Shown: positions 8,191 through 19,400 of the stretch, piece after piece
Layout of the letters: every line of letters starts with the position of its first letter
Numbering within the stretch: position 1 is the stretch's first letter
Assembly: GCF_002631205.1 (NCBI RefSeq)
Contig: NZ_PDLO01000004.1
Coordinates: 124,001 to 188,000, forward strand
Source of the DNA: Neolewinella marina
GTDB lineage: Bacteria > Bacteroidota > Bacteroidia > Chitinophagales > Saprospiraceae
Length of the DNA: 64,000 nucleotides
Reading direction: 5' to 3'
The notes under the pieces: model-generated
What the model was told of the DNA's origin: nothing
The model's input: only the letters and a program-made list of their open reading frames with translations
Databases searched by the model: none
Position numbers and translations under genes: made by a program

Positions 8191-10320
8191 ATGTCCTCTC
8201 CCGTGACCAAGGCCGGTTTACTCGATCGCGGCATCGCCACCGTCAAGGGCATCGGCCCGGCGAAGGCCGAACTGCTGGCCAAGGAGCTCGGCATCTTCTC
8301 CCTCGGCGACCTGATCCACAGCTACCCCTTCCGCTACGTGGACCGGACGCAGTTCCACCGCATCATTGACATCCTGCCGGACCAGGGCACCGTGCAGGTC
8401 AAGGGAAAGCTCGTCAACCTCACCGTCAAGGGGGAAAACCGCAAAAAGCGGCTGGTCGGGCGACTGCGTGACGAAAGCGGGGCCGCTCTGGAACTGGTCT
8501 GGTTCCGCGGCATCCACTACCTGGACCGCACCTTCAAGATCGGGGAGGAATACGTCTGCTACGGCAAGGTAGAGGAATTCAACGGCCGGATGAGCATCAC
8601 CCATCCGGAGATGGAAGTGGTCCAGCAGGCGGTGCCGGAAGCCTCGGCCACCTTCGAGCCGGTGTACGCCAGCACCGAGAAGTTGAACAAGCGCGGCCTG
8701 GACGCCCGGGGCCGGCGCAAGATCATCCGCGAGATCCTGGACGCTCTCCGCCCCGCCGACCTGCCGGATATGCTGCCCGAATACCTCGTGCGGGAGCTGC
8801 GACTGCTCGGGCACTACGAGGCCGTACGCGCCATCCACCTGCCGGCTAACCAGGCCGAACTGGACGCCGCCCGCCGCCGCCTGAAGTTTGAGGAACTCTT
8901 CCTGCTGCAACTCCGCCTGCTGCAGCTCAAGGTGAGCCGGGAAGCGCGGGTAGCCGGCTACGCCTTCGCCCAGATCGGCGAAACCTTCAACCGCTTTTAC
9001 CAGCACCACCTGCCCTTTGAACTGACGGGCGCCCAGAAGCGGGTGCTGCGGGAGATCCGCCAGGACCTCGGCCGCGGCATCCAGATGAACCGCCTGTTGC
9101 AGGGCGACGTGGGCTCGGGCAAGACCATGGTGGGGCTGATGTCGATGCTGATGGCGATCGACAACGGTTTCCAGGCCTGCATGATGGCCCCCACGGAGAT
9201 CCTGGCCTACCAGCACTACGAATCCCTGAAGGAATACCTGCAGGGAATGGACCTCCGGGTGGCCTTCCTCTCCGGCAACGTGAAGGGGAAAGCCCGCAAG
9301 GAGATCCTGGCCGACCTGGCGGAAGGCAATATCCACATCCTGGTGGGTACCCACGCCCTGATCGAGCCCCCGGTGGTGTTCCAAAACCTCGGGCTGGCCA
9401 TCATCGACGAGCAGCATCGCTTCGGGGTGAAGCAGCGGGCCAAACTCTGGAAGAAGAACCTGCCCTACCCTCCCCACATCTTGGTCATGACGGCCACGCC
9501 GATCCCCCGCACCCTGGCCATGACGGCCTACGGCGACCTCGACGTTAGCGTGATCGACGAACTGCCGCCCGGCCGCACCCCCATCAAGACCGTCCACATT
9601 ACCGAGCACCGCCGCGAAAGGGTTTTCGGGCGTATCCGGGAGGAGATAGCCAAGGGGCGGCAGGCCTACATCGTCTACCCCCTCATCGAAGAGAACGAGA
9701 AGCTGGACCTGCTGGCCCTGGAAGCCGCCTACGAGGAAATGCTCCACCGCTTCCCGCGGCCGGAGTACCAGATCAGCGTGGTCCACGGCAAGATGAAGCC
9801 GGAAGACAAGGATTTCGAGATGGCCCGCTTCAAGAACGGGGAAACCCAGATTATGATGGCCACCACGGTCATCGAAGTCGGCGTCAACGTGCCCAATGCC
9901 ACCATCATGGTGATTGTCCACACGGAACGCTTCGGGCTCAGCCAGCTCCACCAGCTGCGCGGCCGGGTGGGCCGGGGCGCCAAGGAGAGCTTCTGCATCC
10001 TGTTGTCCAGCGTAAAGCTCAGCAAGGAAAGCCGGCAGCGCATCAATACCATGGTGGAAACCACCGACGGTTTCAAGATCGCCGAGGCCGACCTGAAACT
10101 CCGGGGCCCGGGCATGATCGACGGTACCCAGCAGAGCGGGGTCCTGCAGATGCGGATCGCCGACCTGGCCCAGGACGGCCGGATACTGTCCGCCGCCCGC
10201 GACCGCGCCAAGGATATCCTCGAGGCGGACCCAGAGCTCCAGCGGCCGGAACACCGCCTGCTTTCGCGCTACCTCGATCGCCATTTCCGGGCCATCAAGG
10301 GGTGGAGCCTGATCTCCTAG
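8191..10320 (+). CDS. recG: ATP-dependent DNA helicase RecG
   Basis: A 709-residue protein of normal RecG length. The N-terminal wedge/OB region (about 1-240) begins with the helix-hairpin-like KGIGPAKAELL. The superfamily 2 helicase core follows: Walker A GDVGSGKT, the DEQH-type box IIDEQHRFG, TATPIPRT, then the second RecA lobe ending in QLRGRVGRG. The TRG-like end is LSRYLDRHF. RecG remodels stalled replication forks and branch-migrates Holliday junctions in the cytosol. The ATG at 8191 sits just downstream of a good promoter. A strong hairpin terminator lies 21 bases past the stop. Confidence 0.97.
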   Translation: MSSPVTKAGLLDRGIATVKGIGPAKAELLAKELGIFSLGDLIHSYPFRYVDRTQFHRIIDILPDQGTVQVKGKLVNLTVKGENRKKRLVGRLRDESGAALELVWFRGIHYLDRTFKIGEEYVCYGKVEEFNGRMSITHPEMEVVQQAVPEASATFEPVYASTEKLNKRGLDARGRRKIIREILDALRPADLPDMLPEYLVRELRLLGHYEAVRAIHLPANQAELDAARRRLKFEELFLLQLRLLQLKVSREARVAGYAFAQIGETFNRFYQHHLPFELTGAQKRVLREIRQDLGRGIQMNRLLQGDVGSGKTMVGLMSMLMAIDNGFQACMMAPTEILAYQHYESLKEYLQGMDLRVAFLSGNVKGKARKEILADLAEGNIHILVGTHALIEPPVVFQNLGLAIIDEQHRFGVKQRAKLWKKNLPYPPHILVMTATPIPRTLAMTAYGDLDVSVIDELPPGRTPIKTVHITEHRRERVFGRIREEIAKGRQAYIVYPLIEENEKLDLLALEAAYEEMLHRFPRPEYQISVVHGKMKPEDKDFEMARFKNGETQIMMATTVIEVGVNVPNATIMVIVHTERFGLSQLHQLRGRVGRGAKESFCILLSSVKLSKESRQRINTMVETTDGFKIAEADLKLRGPGMIDGTQQSGVLQMRIADLAQDGRILSAARDRAKDILEADPELQRPEHRLLSRYLDRHFRAIKGWSLIS

Positions 10321-10341
10321 AATGTTCAGCCCTGGGTAAAA

Positions 10342-10381
10342 GCAAACGGCCCGGAAGGAGTTTCCTTCCGGGCCGTTTTGC
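10342..10381. terminator. Bidirectional hairpin terminator between recG and the giant surface-protein gene
   Basis: A 16-bp perfect stem (10344-10359 pairing with 10363-10378) with a three-base loop is flanked by AAA on the left and TTTT on the right. It lies between the convergent ends of recG (10320) and the giant minus-strand gene (10405), so it can serve both. Confidence 0.85.
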
Positions 10382-10404
10382 GGTCCAGTTTACCGTCGGT
10401 TCGG

Positions 10405-13400
10405 CTACTGCAGCTTCACGAACTTCCGTAGCAGCTGGCGGTCGGCTTCAAGTACCCGCAGGGTGTAGGTACCCATGGGCAGCTGGGAGATGTCGAATCC
10501 GTCCTGCAGCAGGGCGTCTTCCTTATCGTAATCCATCTCCCGGATGGCGCGTCCGTGGATGTCGGTAATCATCACCTTGACCCGGCCGAGGTGGCCGCTG
10601 CGCAGGGTGAAGTTCAGGCGGTTCACCGCGGGGTTCGGGAAGAGGTCGACGACCGGTTCTTCCGCGTTCATCCCCGTAGGTCCGACCAGCGGGGTATCGG
10701 AGAACTCCAGGTCGGAATCACCGGCTTCCAGGTTGGTCGCACAGTTGCTGGCCGCATCTCCCATTCCGGTCGGAGCGGTACGGGTCTTGGTGATCAGCAG
10801 CTTGTCCAGCAGGGTGTAGGACCCCCGGTTCGCGATGCGAATGGTGTGGGGGCCGGCATCGAGGAAGAAGGTCATGTCCACTCCGCTGTTGTTCAGCTTC
10901 ACCCACTGGAACCCTTTGGTTGTGATGGGGCTGCCTCCCACGAAGGTGGAGAGATTGATCCACGGGGAGTTATCTACCTGTACCCAGAAGGAGTTACTGT
11001 TGCTGCGCCAGGCGTGCATCCGCAGGAAGAGGTGGAAGTTTCCATCCTCAACGATGTCCACGTTGGCTACCAGTTGCGAACCGGGATCCTCACTGGTGGG
11101 GGCGGCCATTCTGCTCAGTCCACGGTAGGTACGGTACTTGCGGTTCGACGCTGCCGAACTGGAGGCCTCGAACCAGTTGCCGGGGTTATCCAGGCATTCG
11201 GCTTCCAGCCAGTAGTTACCATCGTGGGTGACGGGTTCCTGGCAGGCGTCGCCTACTCCGTCGCCGTCGGTGTCAGCCTGGTCCGGGTTGAAGGTAGCGG
11301 GGCAGTTGTCGCCGAAGGTGGCGACGTAACCTTGTGGCTGGGTGCACCCGAAGGTGTACTGCCGGGAATCCCCGATGCCATCGTTGTCCGGATCGGCGTA
11401 GTAGATGTGCTGGTAGACCACGGTGGGATCCAGGGGATCACAATCGTACTGATCGGCCGTGCCATCATTGTCGTCGTCGGGGTCACAGGGGTTGCCGATG
11501 CCGTCGCCGTCGGTATCCGAGAGATCCGAGGAGCTTACGGTCGGACAGTTATCCAGGCTATTGGCCACGTACCCGTCCGGGGCGATACACGCCTGAACGA
11601 AGCTGGCCGGATCACCGTAACCGTCACCGTCGAAGTCGGCGTAGTAAGTCGGCAGGGTCTGGTCCGGGTTGGCAACCGTGGGACAGTTATCGGTTTCGTC
11701 GGGCACTCCGTCACCATCGGTGTCATTGGGCGCGGGGTCGACCACGACGGTCACCGTATCGGTGCCGGTGGCACCATCGTCATCGGTTACCATCAGTACG
11801 ATGGCGTAGGTGCCGGGGTCGGTCAGTTCGACCGAGGGCGAATCGCCCGAGGCCGTACCACCGCCGGTCCACGACCAGGCGTAGGTAACGATCGTTCCGT
11901 CACTGTCCGAGGATCCGGTACCGTCCAGTTGCACCTGCAGCGGGGCTTCTCCCGTCGTCGGTGTAGCCAGGGCTACCGCCGTCGGGGCCACGTTGGCCGG
12001 GTCAACCACCACGGTCACCGTATCGGTGCCGGTGGCACCATCGTCGTCGGTTACCGTCAGTACGATGGCGTAGGTGCCGGGGTCGGTCAGTTCGACCGAG
12101 GGCGAATCGCCTGAGGCCATACCGCCGCCGGTCCACGACCAGGCGTAGGTAACGATCGTTCCGTCACTGTCCGAAGATCCGGTACCATCCAGCTGCACCT
12201 GCAGCGGGGCTTCTCCCGTCGTCGGTGTAGCCACGGCTACCGCCGTCGGCAGTTCATTCGGCCGCTCCAGTACCGTTACGGACATGGTATCCGAATCCGT
12301 AGCTCCGAGGTTGTCGGTAACGGTGAGGATAATGTCGTAGACGTTCGGGGTATCGAAAATTATGGTGTCAATAACCCCCGTGGTGCTTCCGCCTTCCCAC
12401 CGCCAGTCGTAGCTGACGATCTCCCCGTCCTGATCCGAAGACAGGCTACCGTCCAGGATGACGGTTAGGGGGGCGTATCCGCTGGTCACGCTGGGGTGTC
12501 CGCTGGCTACGGGGAAGATGTTTTCCGGTTCCGTAGCACAGTTGTTGGCGGCATCGCCTTCACCGGTGGGCAGGGTGCTGTCCTTGTCCACGTGCAGCTT
12601 ATCGAGTTTGGCACCCGATTCACGGAAGGCAAAGTCGATGGTGTTCCGTCCGGTGTCGAGGGTTATCGGGCTACCGGCAACGGCATCCCAGACGAACTGG
12701 GTGTAGGAACTGAATTCGTTCCATTTCACCCATGCTCCGCCGTTCACCCGGACCCAGTAGGAATCCGAAGCGAAGTCGTCACCCCATACCCGGGCAAAGA
12801 GGTGGAAGGATCCGCCCTCCGCGTCTTCCAGGACGAAGCGGACGTAGTTTTCGGCCAGCTCGGCAGGCGGTGCATCGCCGGCGTCGGTTCCGCGGTAGAC
12901 GACAAGGGTGTCGTTGGAGGCGGCCGCATCAACTTCTCTCATCCAGGCTCCACCCACTTCGGCGCACTCGGCCTCAAGGGTGTAGGAGGTATAGCCCACC
13001 ACCAGGTCGTCGCAGACATCACCTTTGCCATCGCCGTCGGTATCCTTCTGATCGGGATTGGAGATTGCGGGGCAGTTATCGGTATTGTCCAGGACGTATC
13101 CCTGCGGTTGCGCACAGGCAACCAGGGGATCGTTCGGGTCACCGAATCCATCGTCATCGGCGTCGGCGTAGTAGGTTAAGGCCGCACCGATTGCCGGATC
13201 CAGGGGATCACAGTCGTCGGCGTCCGGCACGCCGTCGCCATCGTCGTCATCGTCACAGGCGTCGCCGAGACCGTCATTGTCCGTATCCGTCACGTCGGTA
13301 GAACTGACGGTCGGGCAATTATCGTCGGCGTTGGTGACGTACCCGTCCGGGGTTTCACAGGCCTGGATAGAATCGTTGGGATCACCCAGCCCGTCTCCGT

Positions 13401-16400
13401 CGGCATCGGCGTAGTAGACCGTAAAGGTCTGGTCGGGGTTGGGCGTCAGCGGACAGGTGTCTTCCGCATCCACTACCCCGTCGCCATCAGTGTCTACCCC
13501 GGCGTCGAACACCTCGATGGTAACCACATCGGTGGCGGTGGCCCCGTCGTCGTCGGTTACCGTCAGCGTTACCGAGTAGCTGCCCGTCGTGAAGACGTGG
13601 GACACTTCGGCTCCGCTCAGGGGGTCTTCACCCCAATTCCAGCTGTAGGATACGATGCTGCCGTCGGAATCGGAGGAGCCCGCCGCGGACAGGTTTACGG
13701 TCAAGGGTGATTCACCGCGGTCCGGAGTGGCGGTCGCAACCGCTACCGGGCCCACGTTGTCGGGCTCGTCTACCGTGATGGTTACCCGGTCGGTGGCCGT
13801 GGCTCCCTGGTTGTCGGTGACCGTCAGGGTAACCGTGTACACGCCGGGGGTATTCAGGGTGATACTGGGGCCGACGCCGCTGGCCGAACCGGTTTCCCAG
13901 CTCCAGTTGTAGCTGACGATCGAGCCATCGGAATCCGATGAACCTCCTCCGTCGAGCTGTACCGTCAGCGGGGCCTTGCCCTGGGTCGGCGTAGCGGCCG
14001 CCAGGGCTACAGGGCGGAGGTTCTCCGTGGTAGTGGAGCCACAGTTGGTGGCGCTGCCCCCCATATCGGTCGGCAGGCCGCTCTCGTAGTCGAGGTGAAG
14101 TTTATCCAGTTGGGCCCCGTTCTCGCGGACGGCTACATCGATGGTGTTGTATCCTTCGCGCAGGTCGAATGGCCCCTTCGGCACTTCGTTCCAGTTGAAC
14201 TGTCCGTTGATGATGATTCCGGTAGACCACTGGATCCAGGTACCGTTGTTGACGCGTACCCAGAAGGAGTCGTCTCCATTGGTCGGTGCCAGTACCCGGG
14301 CATACATGTAGTAGCGGCCGGCCCGGACCTTGTCCATCACGAACCGGATGCGGTTCGCCGGGATGTCCTGGGGGGTGGCACCCCGTTCTTCCGCGACGGG
14401 GCTGACGGCGTACTTGCCGTTGGAGGCATTGGCGTTGTTGACTACCGACCAGTATTCACCTACCTGGGCGCACTCGGCTTCCAGCCAGAAGACGTTGACT
14501 CCGGGAATGGAGGGGTCGCATACGTCCCCGATGCCGTCGTTGTCGGCGTCCGTCTGGTCTGGGTTGGAGATCGAGGGGCAGTTATCCGTATTGTTCAGGA
14601 CAAAGCCGGCCGGCTGGTTACAGGCGGTGATCGACTCGTTCGGATCCCCGAAGCCGTCTCCGTCGCGGTCAGCGTAGAAGGTGGGTCCCGTACTGCGGGA
14701 GGGATCCAGCGGGTAGCAGTCCTGCCCATCGGCCACGCCGTCGTTGTCGTCGTCGGGGTCACAGGCATCGCCCAGCCCGTCGCCATCGGTGTCGGTCAGG
14801 CTGGAGGAGGTTCGGTCGGGACAGTTGTCCAGGTTGTTGTCGACGTATCCGGCCGGGGGTTCACAAGCCAGGATGGTGTCGTTCGGGTCGCCGTATCCGT
14901 CGTTATCGAAATCAGCGTAGTATACATTCTGGCTCTGGTCCGGGTTGGCTACGGTCGGACAGTTGTCCTCCACGTCCCGGATGCCATCGCCATCGGTATC
15001 GGTGTTGTTGCGCTGGACGTTGATGGCTACGACGTCCGTATCGGTGGCCCCGTCATCGTCGGTGACGGTGAGGGTTACGTTGTAGCTGCCGTCGTTCAGG
15101 GTAACCTCCGGGTTAGGCCCGACGGCGCTTCCGCCGCCGTTCCAGGCCCAGCCGTAGCTGATGATGGTGCCGTCGGCATCCGTGCTTCCGTTACCGTCCA
15201 GCACCACTTTAAGGGGGCCGAACCCGGAAGTGGGCGAAGCCGTGGCTACCGCAACGGGTGCCTCGTTCGGCTCCTCACCGCAGTTTGAAGCGATGGCTCC
15301 GGTGCCGGTGGGCATTACCCCGGTTACGTTCAGGTGGATCTTGTCCAGCTGTCCGCCGTCTTCCCGGTAGGCGATATCAATGGTGGAGGTACCGTCGGGG
15401 AGGGAGAAGGGACTGTCCAGCAGTTCGTTCCACTGGAAGGTGGACCCGCTCTTGATCCCGCTTGACCACTTCACCCAGGAGCCGCCGTTGACGCGGAACC
15501 AGAAAGAGTCATCGCTCGCGTCCTGTGCCTTGATCCGGGCGTAGACGTGGTAGGTTCCGGGCTGGGCCTTTTCTACCACGAAGCGGATGCGGTTGGCGGG
15601 TACGTCGGCGGGGGGCTCATTGTAGGAGTTGCCGCTGGGGAACACCACGTACTTGCCGCGGGAAGCTCCCGCGTCATTGCCCTGCGTCCAGTTGGCGCCA
15701 ACCTGGGCACATTCCGCCTCCAGCCAGAAGCTTTGGCGGCCGGTGACCGAAACATCACAGGTATTGCCGATGCCGTCGTTGTCGCTGTCCATCTGGTCCG
15801 GGTTGTAGACCGAGGGGCAGTTGTCGGTATTGTCGACCACGTAACCGTCGGGGCGGGTGCAGTCGGTAACGCTGTTGGCGGGATCACCGAAGCCGTCGTT
15901 ATCGAAATCCGCGTAGTAGGTCGTGAACTGGCCGACCCGGGGATTAAGCGGATTACAATCTTCCGCATCCGGAACTCCGTCGCCATCGTCGTCGTCATCA
16001 CACTGGTCGCCGATACCGTCGTTGTCGGTATCCGTCCGGTCGGTGGAGGTGAAGTTCGGGCAGTTGTCCAGTGCGTTGGACACGTAGCCCGGGGGAGCCT
16101 CACAGGTTTCCACGTATACGGAGGGGTCACCCAGTCCGTCGTTGTCGGCATCCGAGTAGAAGGTCGGCAGCAACTGGTTCGGGTTAGCGAACAGCGGGCA
16201 CACGTCCTCGTCATTGTTGATGCCGTCTCCGTCGGTGTCCTGGTCCGGGTTCAGTACCCGCAGCGTCTTGGTAGCGGTGCCAGCGGTGCCCTTGTTGTCC
16301 AATACCGTCAGGGTGATATTATAGGTACCCTCGTTGAAGGTCACCTTCGGGCTGGCGCCCTCGGCGGTGCCGCTGCCCCAGTTCCAGGAGTGGCTGGCGA

Positions 16401-19400
16401 TGGTGCCGTCCGGATCGGAGGAGCCGGTGCCATTCAGGGTAACGGTCAGGGGGGCGTTGCCGTAGGGTGGCTCCAGTACGACTACCGCCTTGGGCACCTG
16501 GTTCAGGGCCGGGGTACAGTTCTGGGCTTCACCGCCGAGTCCGCCGGGAGCACTACCCTCCAGCGACATGTAGAATTTGTCGAAGAGGACTCCGGGCTCA
16601 CGGTAGGCAATGTCGATGACGTTTTCGCCGTCGGGCAGTACGAAGCCGGTCTGCGACAGGGCATTCCAGGCCCATACGCCATACTGGAAGTTGTCCTTCC
16701 AGGCTATCCAGCTTCCGCCGTTGATGCGAATCCAGTAGGAGTCATTGGCCGGGCTGGTGGCGAAGAATCGTCCATAGATGCGGTAGCGTCCGGCCTGGAC
16801 GCCAGGGATGCGGAAGGTGATCAGGTTGTCGGCGTTATCGGCCGGGGGGTTCGCGGTCGACTTTTCTCCTTCGTAGACCACGTACTCCCCGTTGGAGACG
16901 GTGTCGTTGCGCACGCGGTTCCACTTGAATCCTACCTCGGCACATTCCGCTTCCAGCCAGAAGACGGAGGATCCGGCGGCGGATTCGTCACAGACGTCGC
17001 CTACACCATCCCCGTCGCTGTCCGTCTGGTCGGGGTTGTAGTTGAAGGGGCAGTTGTCGAGGTTGTTGGCTACGTAGTTTTCCGGCGCCAGGGCGCAGGT
17101 GCCAAAGCCGTTGTTCGGGTCGCCGAAGCCGTCGCCGTCAAAGTCGGCGTAGTACATGGTGGCCCGGCCCACGCGGGCGTTGAAGGGCTGGCAGTCGAAT
17201 TCGTCGGCCACCCCGTCGTTGTCGTCGTCCGGATCACAGCCGTCACCGATTCCATCACCGTCGGCGTCGGCCAGGGTTTTGGAGTGCACGGTCGGGCAAT
17301 TGTCCGCCGCGTTGGTGACGTAGCCCGGGGGTACGACACAGGACAGCAGGGGATCGTTGGGATCACCGTACCCGTCGCGGTCGATGTCCGAGTAGTAGGT
17401 TTGGGGAGCGGTGATGGTCACCTGCAGCTTGGCAAAGTCATTGCCGCATCCATTCTTCCCGCCGACGGTATAGGTGTATTCACCCGAGGCGTAGGTCTGG
17501 GGATTGAACTGATCGCCGACCACCACGCCATTGTAGGTCCAGGTACCGCCCGCCTGGGGGTTGCCGCCCAGGGCGGCCAGCTTGGCGTACAGGCTGAAGG
17601 ATTCGCTGTTGCCACAGACACTGATCGCGCCGTCGGCACCGGCGCTGGGCGCCGACAGGTTCTGGTTGATGATGATGGATTTGCTTACGACACATCCGTT
17701 GGCGGAGGTCGCCTCCACCCGGTAGGTACCGGCCTGGGTCACGGTGAGTCCGGCCGAGGAGCCCAGCAACTGGTTGCTGGCATTGTACCACTTGTAGGTG
17801 GCATTGGCGTCTCCCGATTTACCGGTGAGGTCGATCGAGGAAACCGTACACGTCAGGCTGTTATAGGGTGCCTCGATCACCAGCGTAGCGGGGGTCGGCC
17901 GCGCGGCTACTACCACCGAGCTGGTCAGCGGGCAGTTGGGCGCGTTCGTGCGCAGGGTATACGTACCGGCCACCGATACCAGCGGATTCTGTTCGGAGGA
18001 GGTAAATCCGTTAGGTCCGGTCCACTGGTAGCTGCCGGCTGAGACACTGCCGCTCAGGCGTACGGTGCCCGTGTTGCAGTCCAGCATCTTGGGTTGTCCG
18101 TTGGCGTTGGCATTTACCGTACAGTCGATGTCGGTATCCCGTACCGTGATGTTGAAGGTGGAACTGACCGTGATATTGTTGAAGTCGGTGGCCCGTACGG
18201 TCACCCGGATCTGCTGGTTGGCTTGCGCTACACCAGGGGTGATACGGAAGGTTCCCAGCAGGGAATCCAGTTGTACCCAGTTCGGAAGGGGCTGCCCATT
18301 CTCCAGGGTAGCGGTATAGGTAAGCCGGTTGCCGGGGTACCCCTTGTTGAAGGACGAGGTAACGTCGTAGTTCCGCTCTTCCAGTACGTCCAGTGTCACG
18401 TTGGCAATGGCCGAAGCCGAGGGCTGGTTGACCGGGCGGACGTTGATCAGGTACACGACGTTGTCCTGGAAGTCACAGTTGCCCTCACCGGGTCCGCAAC
18501 CGTTGCCGATGGCGTCCTGGATGGCGATGTACTCATTGGGAATGACCTGGCCGTTGCGGTCGATGGCCTTGTAGATTCGGACCCCGAGGATCTGATCGGC
18601 TAGCTGGCCCTTGTTATTACCTCCGCGTGAACTGTACCCGTCCATCGAAATCGAGAAGGGAACGTCAATCTGGTTGTTGGAGACGCCGGTCAGGAAAGCC
18701 AGGTCGTCGCGGTTCCAGGGTAGAACGGACTGGAACCAGGAAGGTCCGTGGTCCATTTCCATCCGGTTGATCTTGACCTTATTGGCGTCGTAGAGGATGG
18801 TCTTGTTGGCGCCCCGTGCGTGCAGGGCTACCAGCTGAACCATCTCTACCGGCTCATTGGGGTTGGCCTGGACGAAGAAGTCGGTCAGGATCATGTCCCC
18901 TTCCTTGCCGGAATCGATCTGCTCCTGGGTTGGGATGTATGATCCGGGGTTGGTGATGTATTTGCCATTGGCATCCTTGCCCATTTGGGTTTTGAAGCCG
19001 AAGGCCTCGAAAACCTGCTGGGTAGTGATTTCACTACTTCCTTCGGGAGTGTCCATCCAGGCCCCTACGAGGGTAGCCTCAGTTTCCAGGGCGTTGTCGG
19101 CGTTGGAAGCGATCACCAGCTTTTCGGTGATCAGGCGCCGGTAGGGGGGCGCTTCGTTGACGAAGCGCATCACCACATCAATGTACTGTCCGGGCTGCAC
19201 TACCAATCCGCCGGCGGGAACCGAAGGTTGGACGATGATGAAGTGGTCCAGGTCGGTCGTCGTGAGTTGATCGATGACCAGCGGGCTCGTTCCGTCGTTG
19301 TGGATGCGGGCGGTATTCTCCAGACGGGTGGTCGTGGGAGTGCCCTGGAAGTTAATTGGCCGTTCGATCTTGTTGAAGACGAACCAGTCCTCCGCGGGGA

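Noticed and set aside
8218-10284. A 688-codon open frame antisense to recG
   Set aside because: Third-position GC bias of recG opens the opposite frame; the product has no recognisable family, and RecG motifs are intact on the plus strand.
15547-18042. Long plus-strand open frames (up to 831 codons) across the giant gene
   Set aside because: They are antisense shadows of the repeat-rich, GC-rich minus-strand gene; their products are Val/Gly/Asp-rich without domains, and the minus-strand frame carries recognisable modules throughout.
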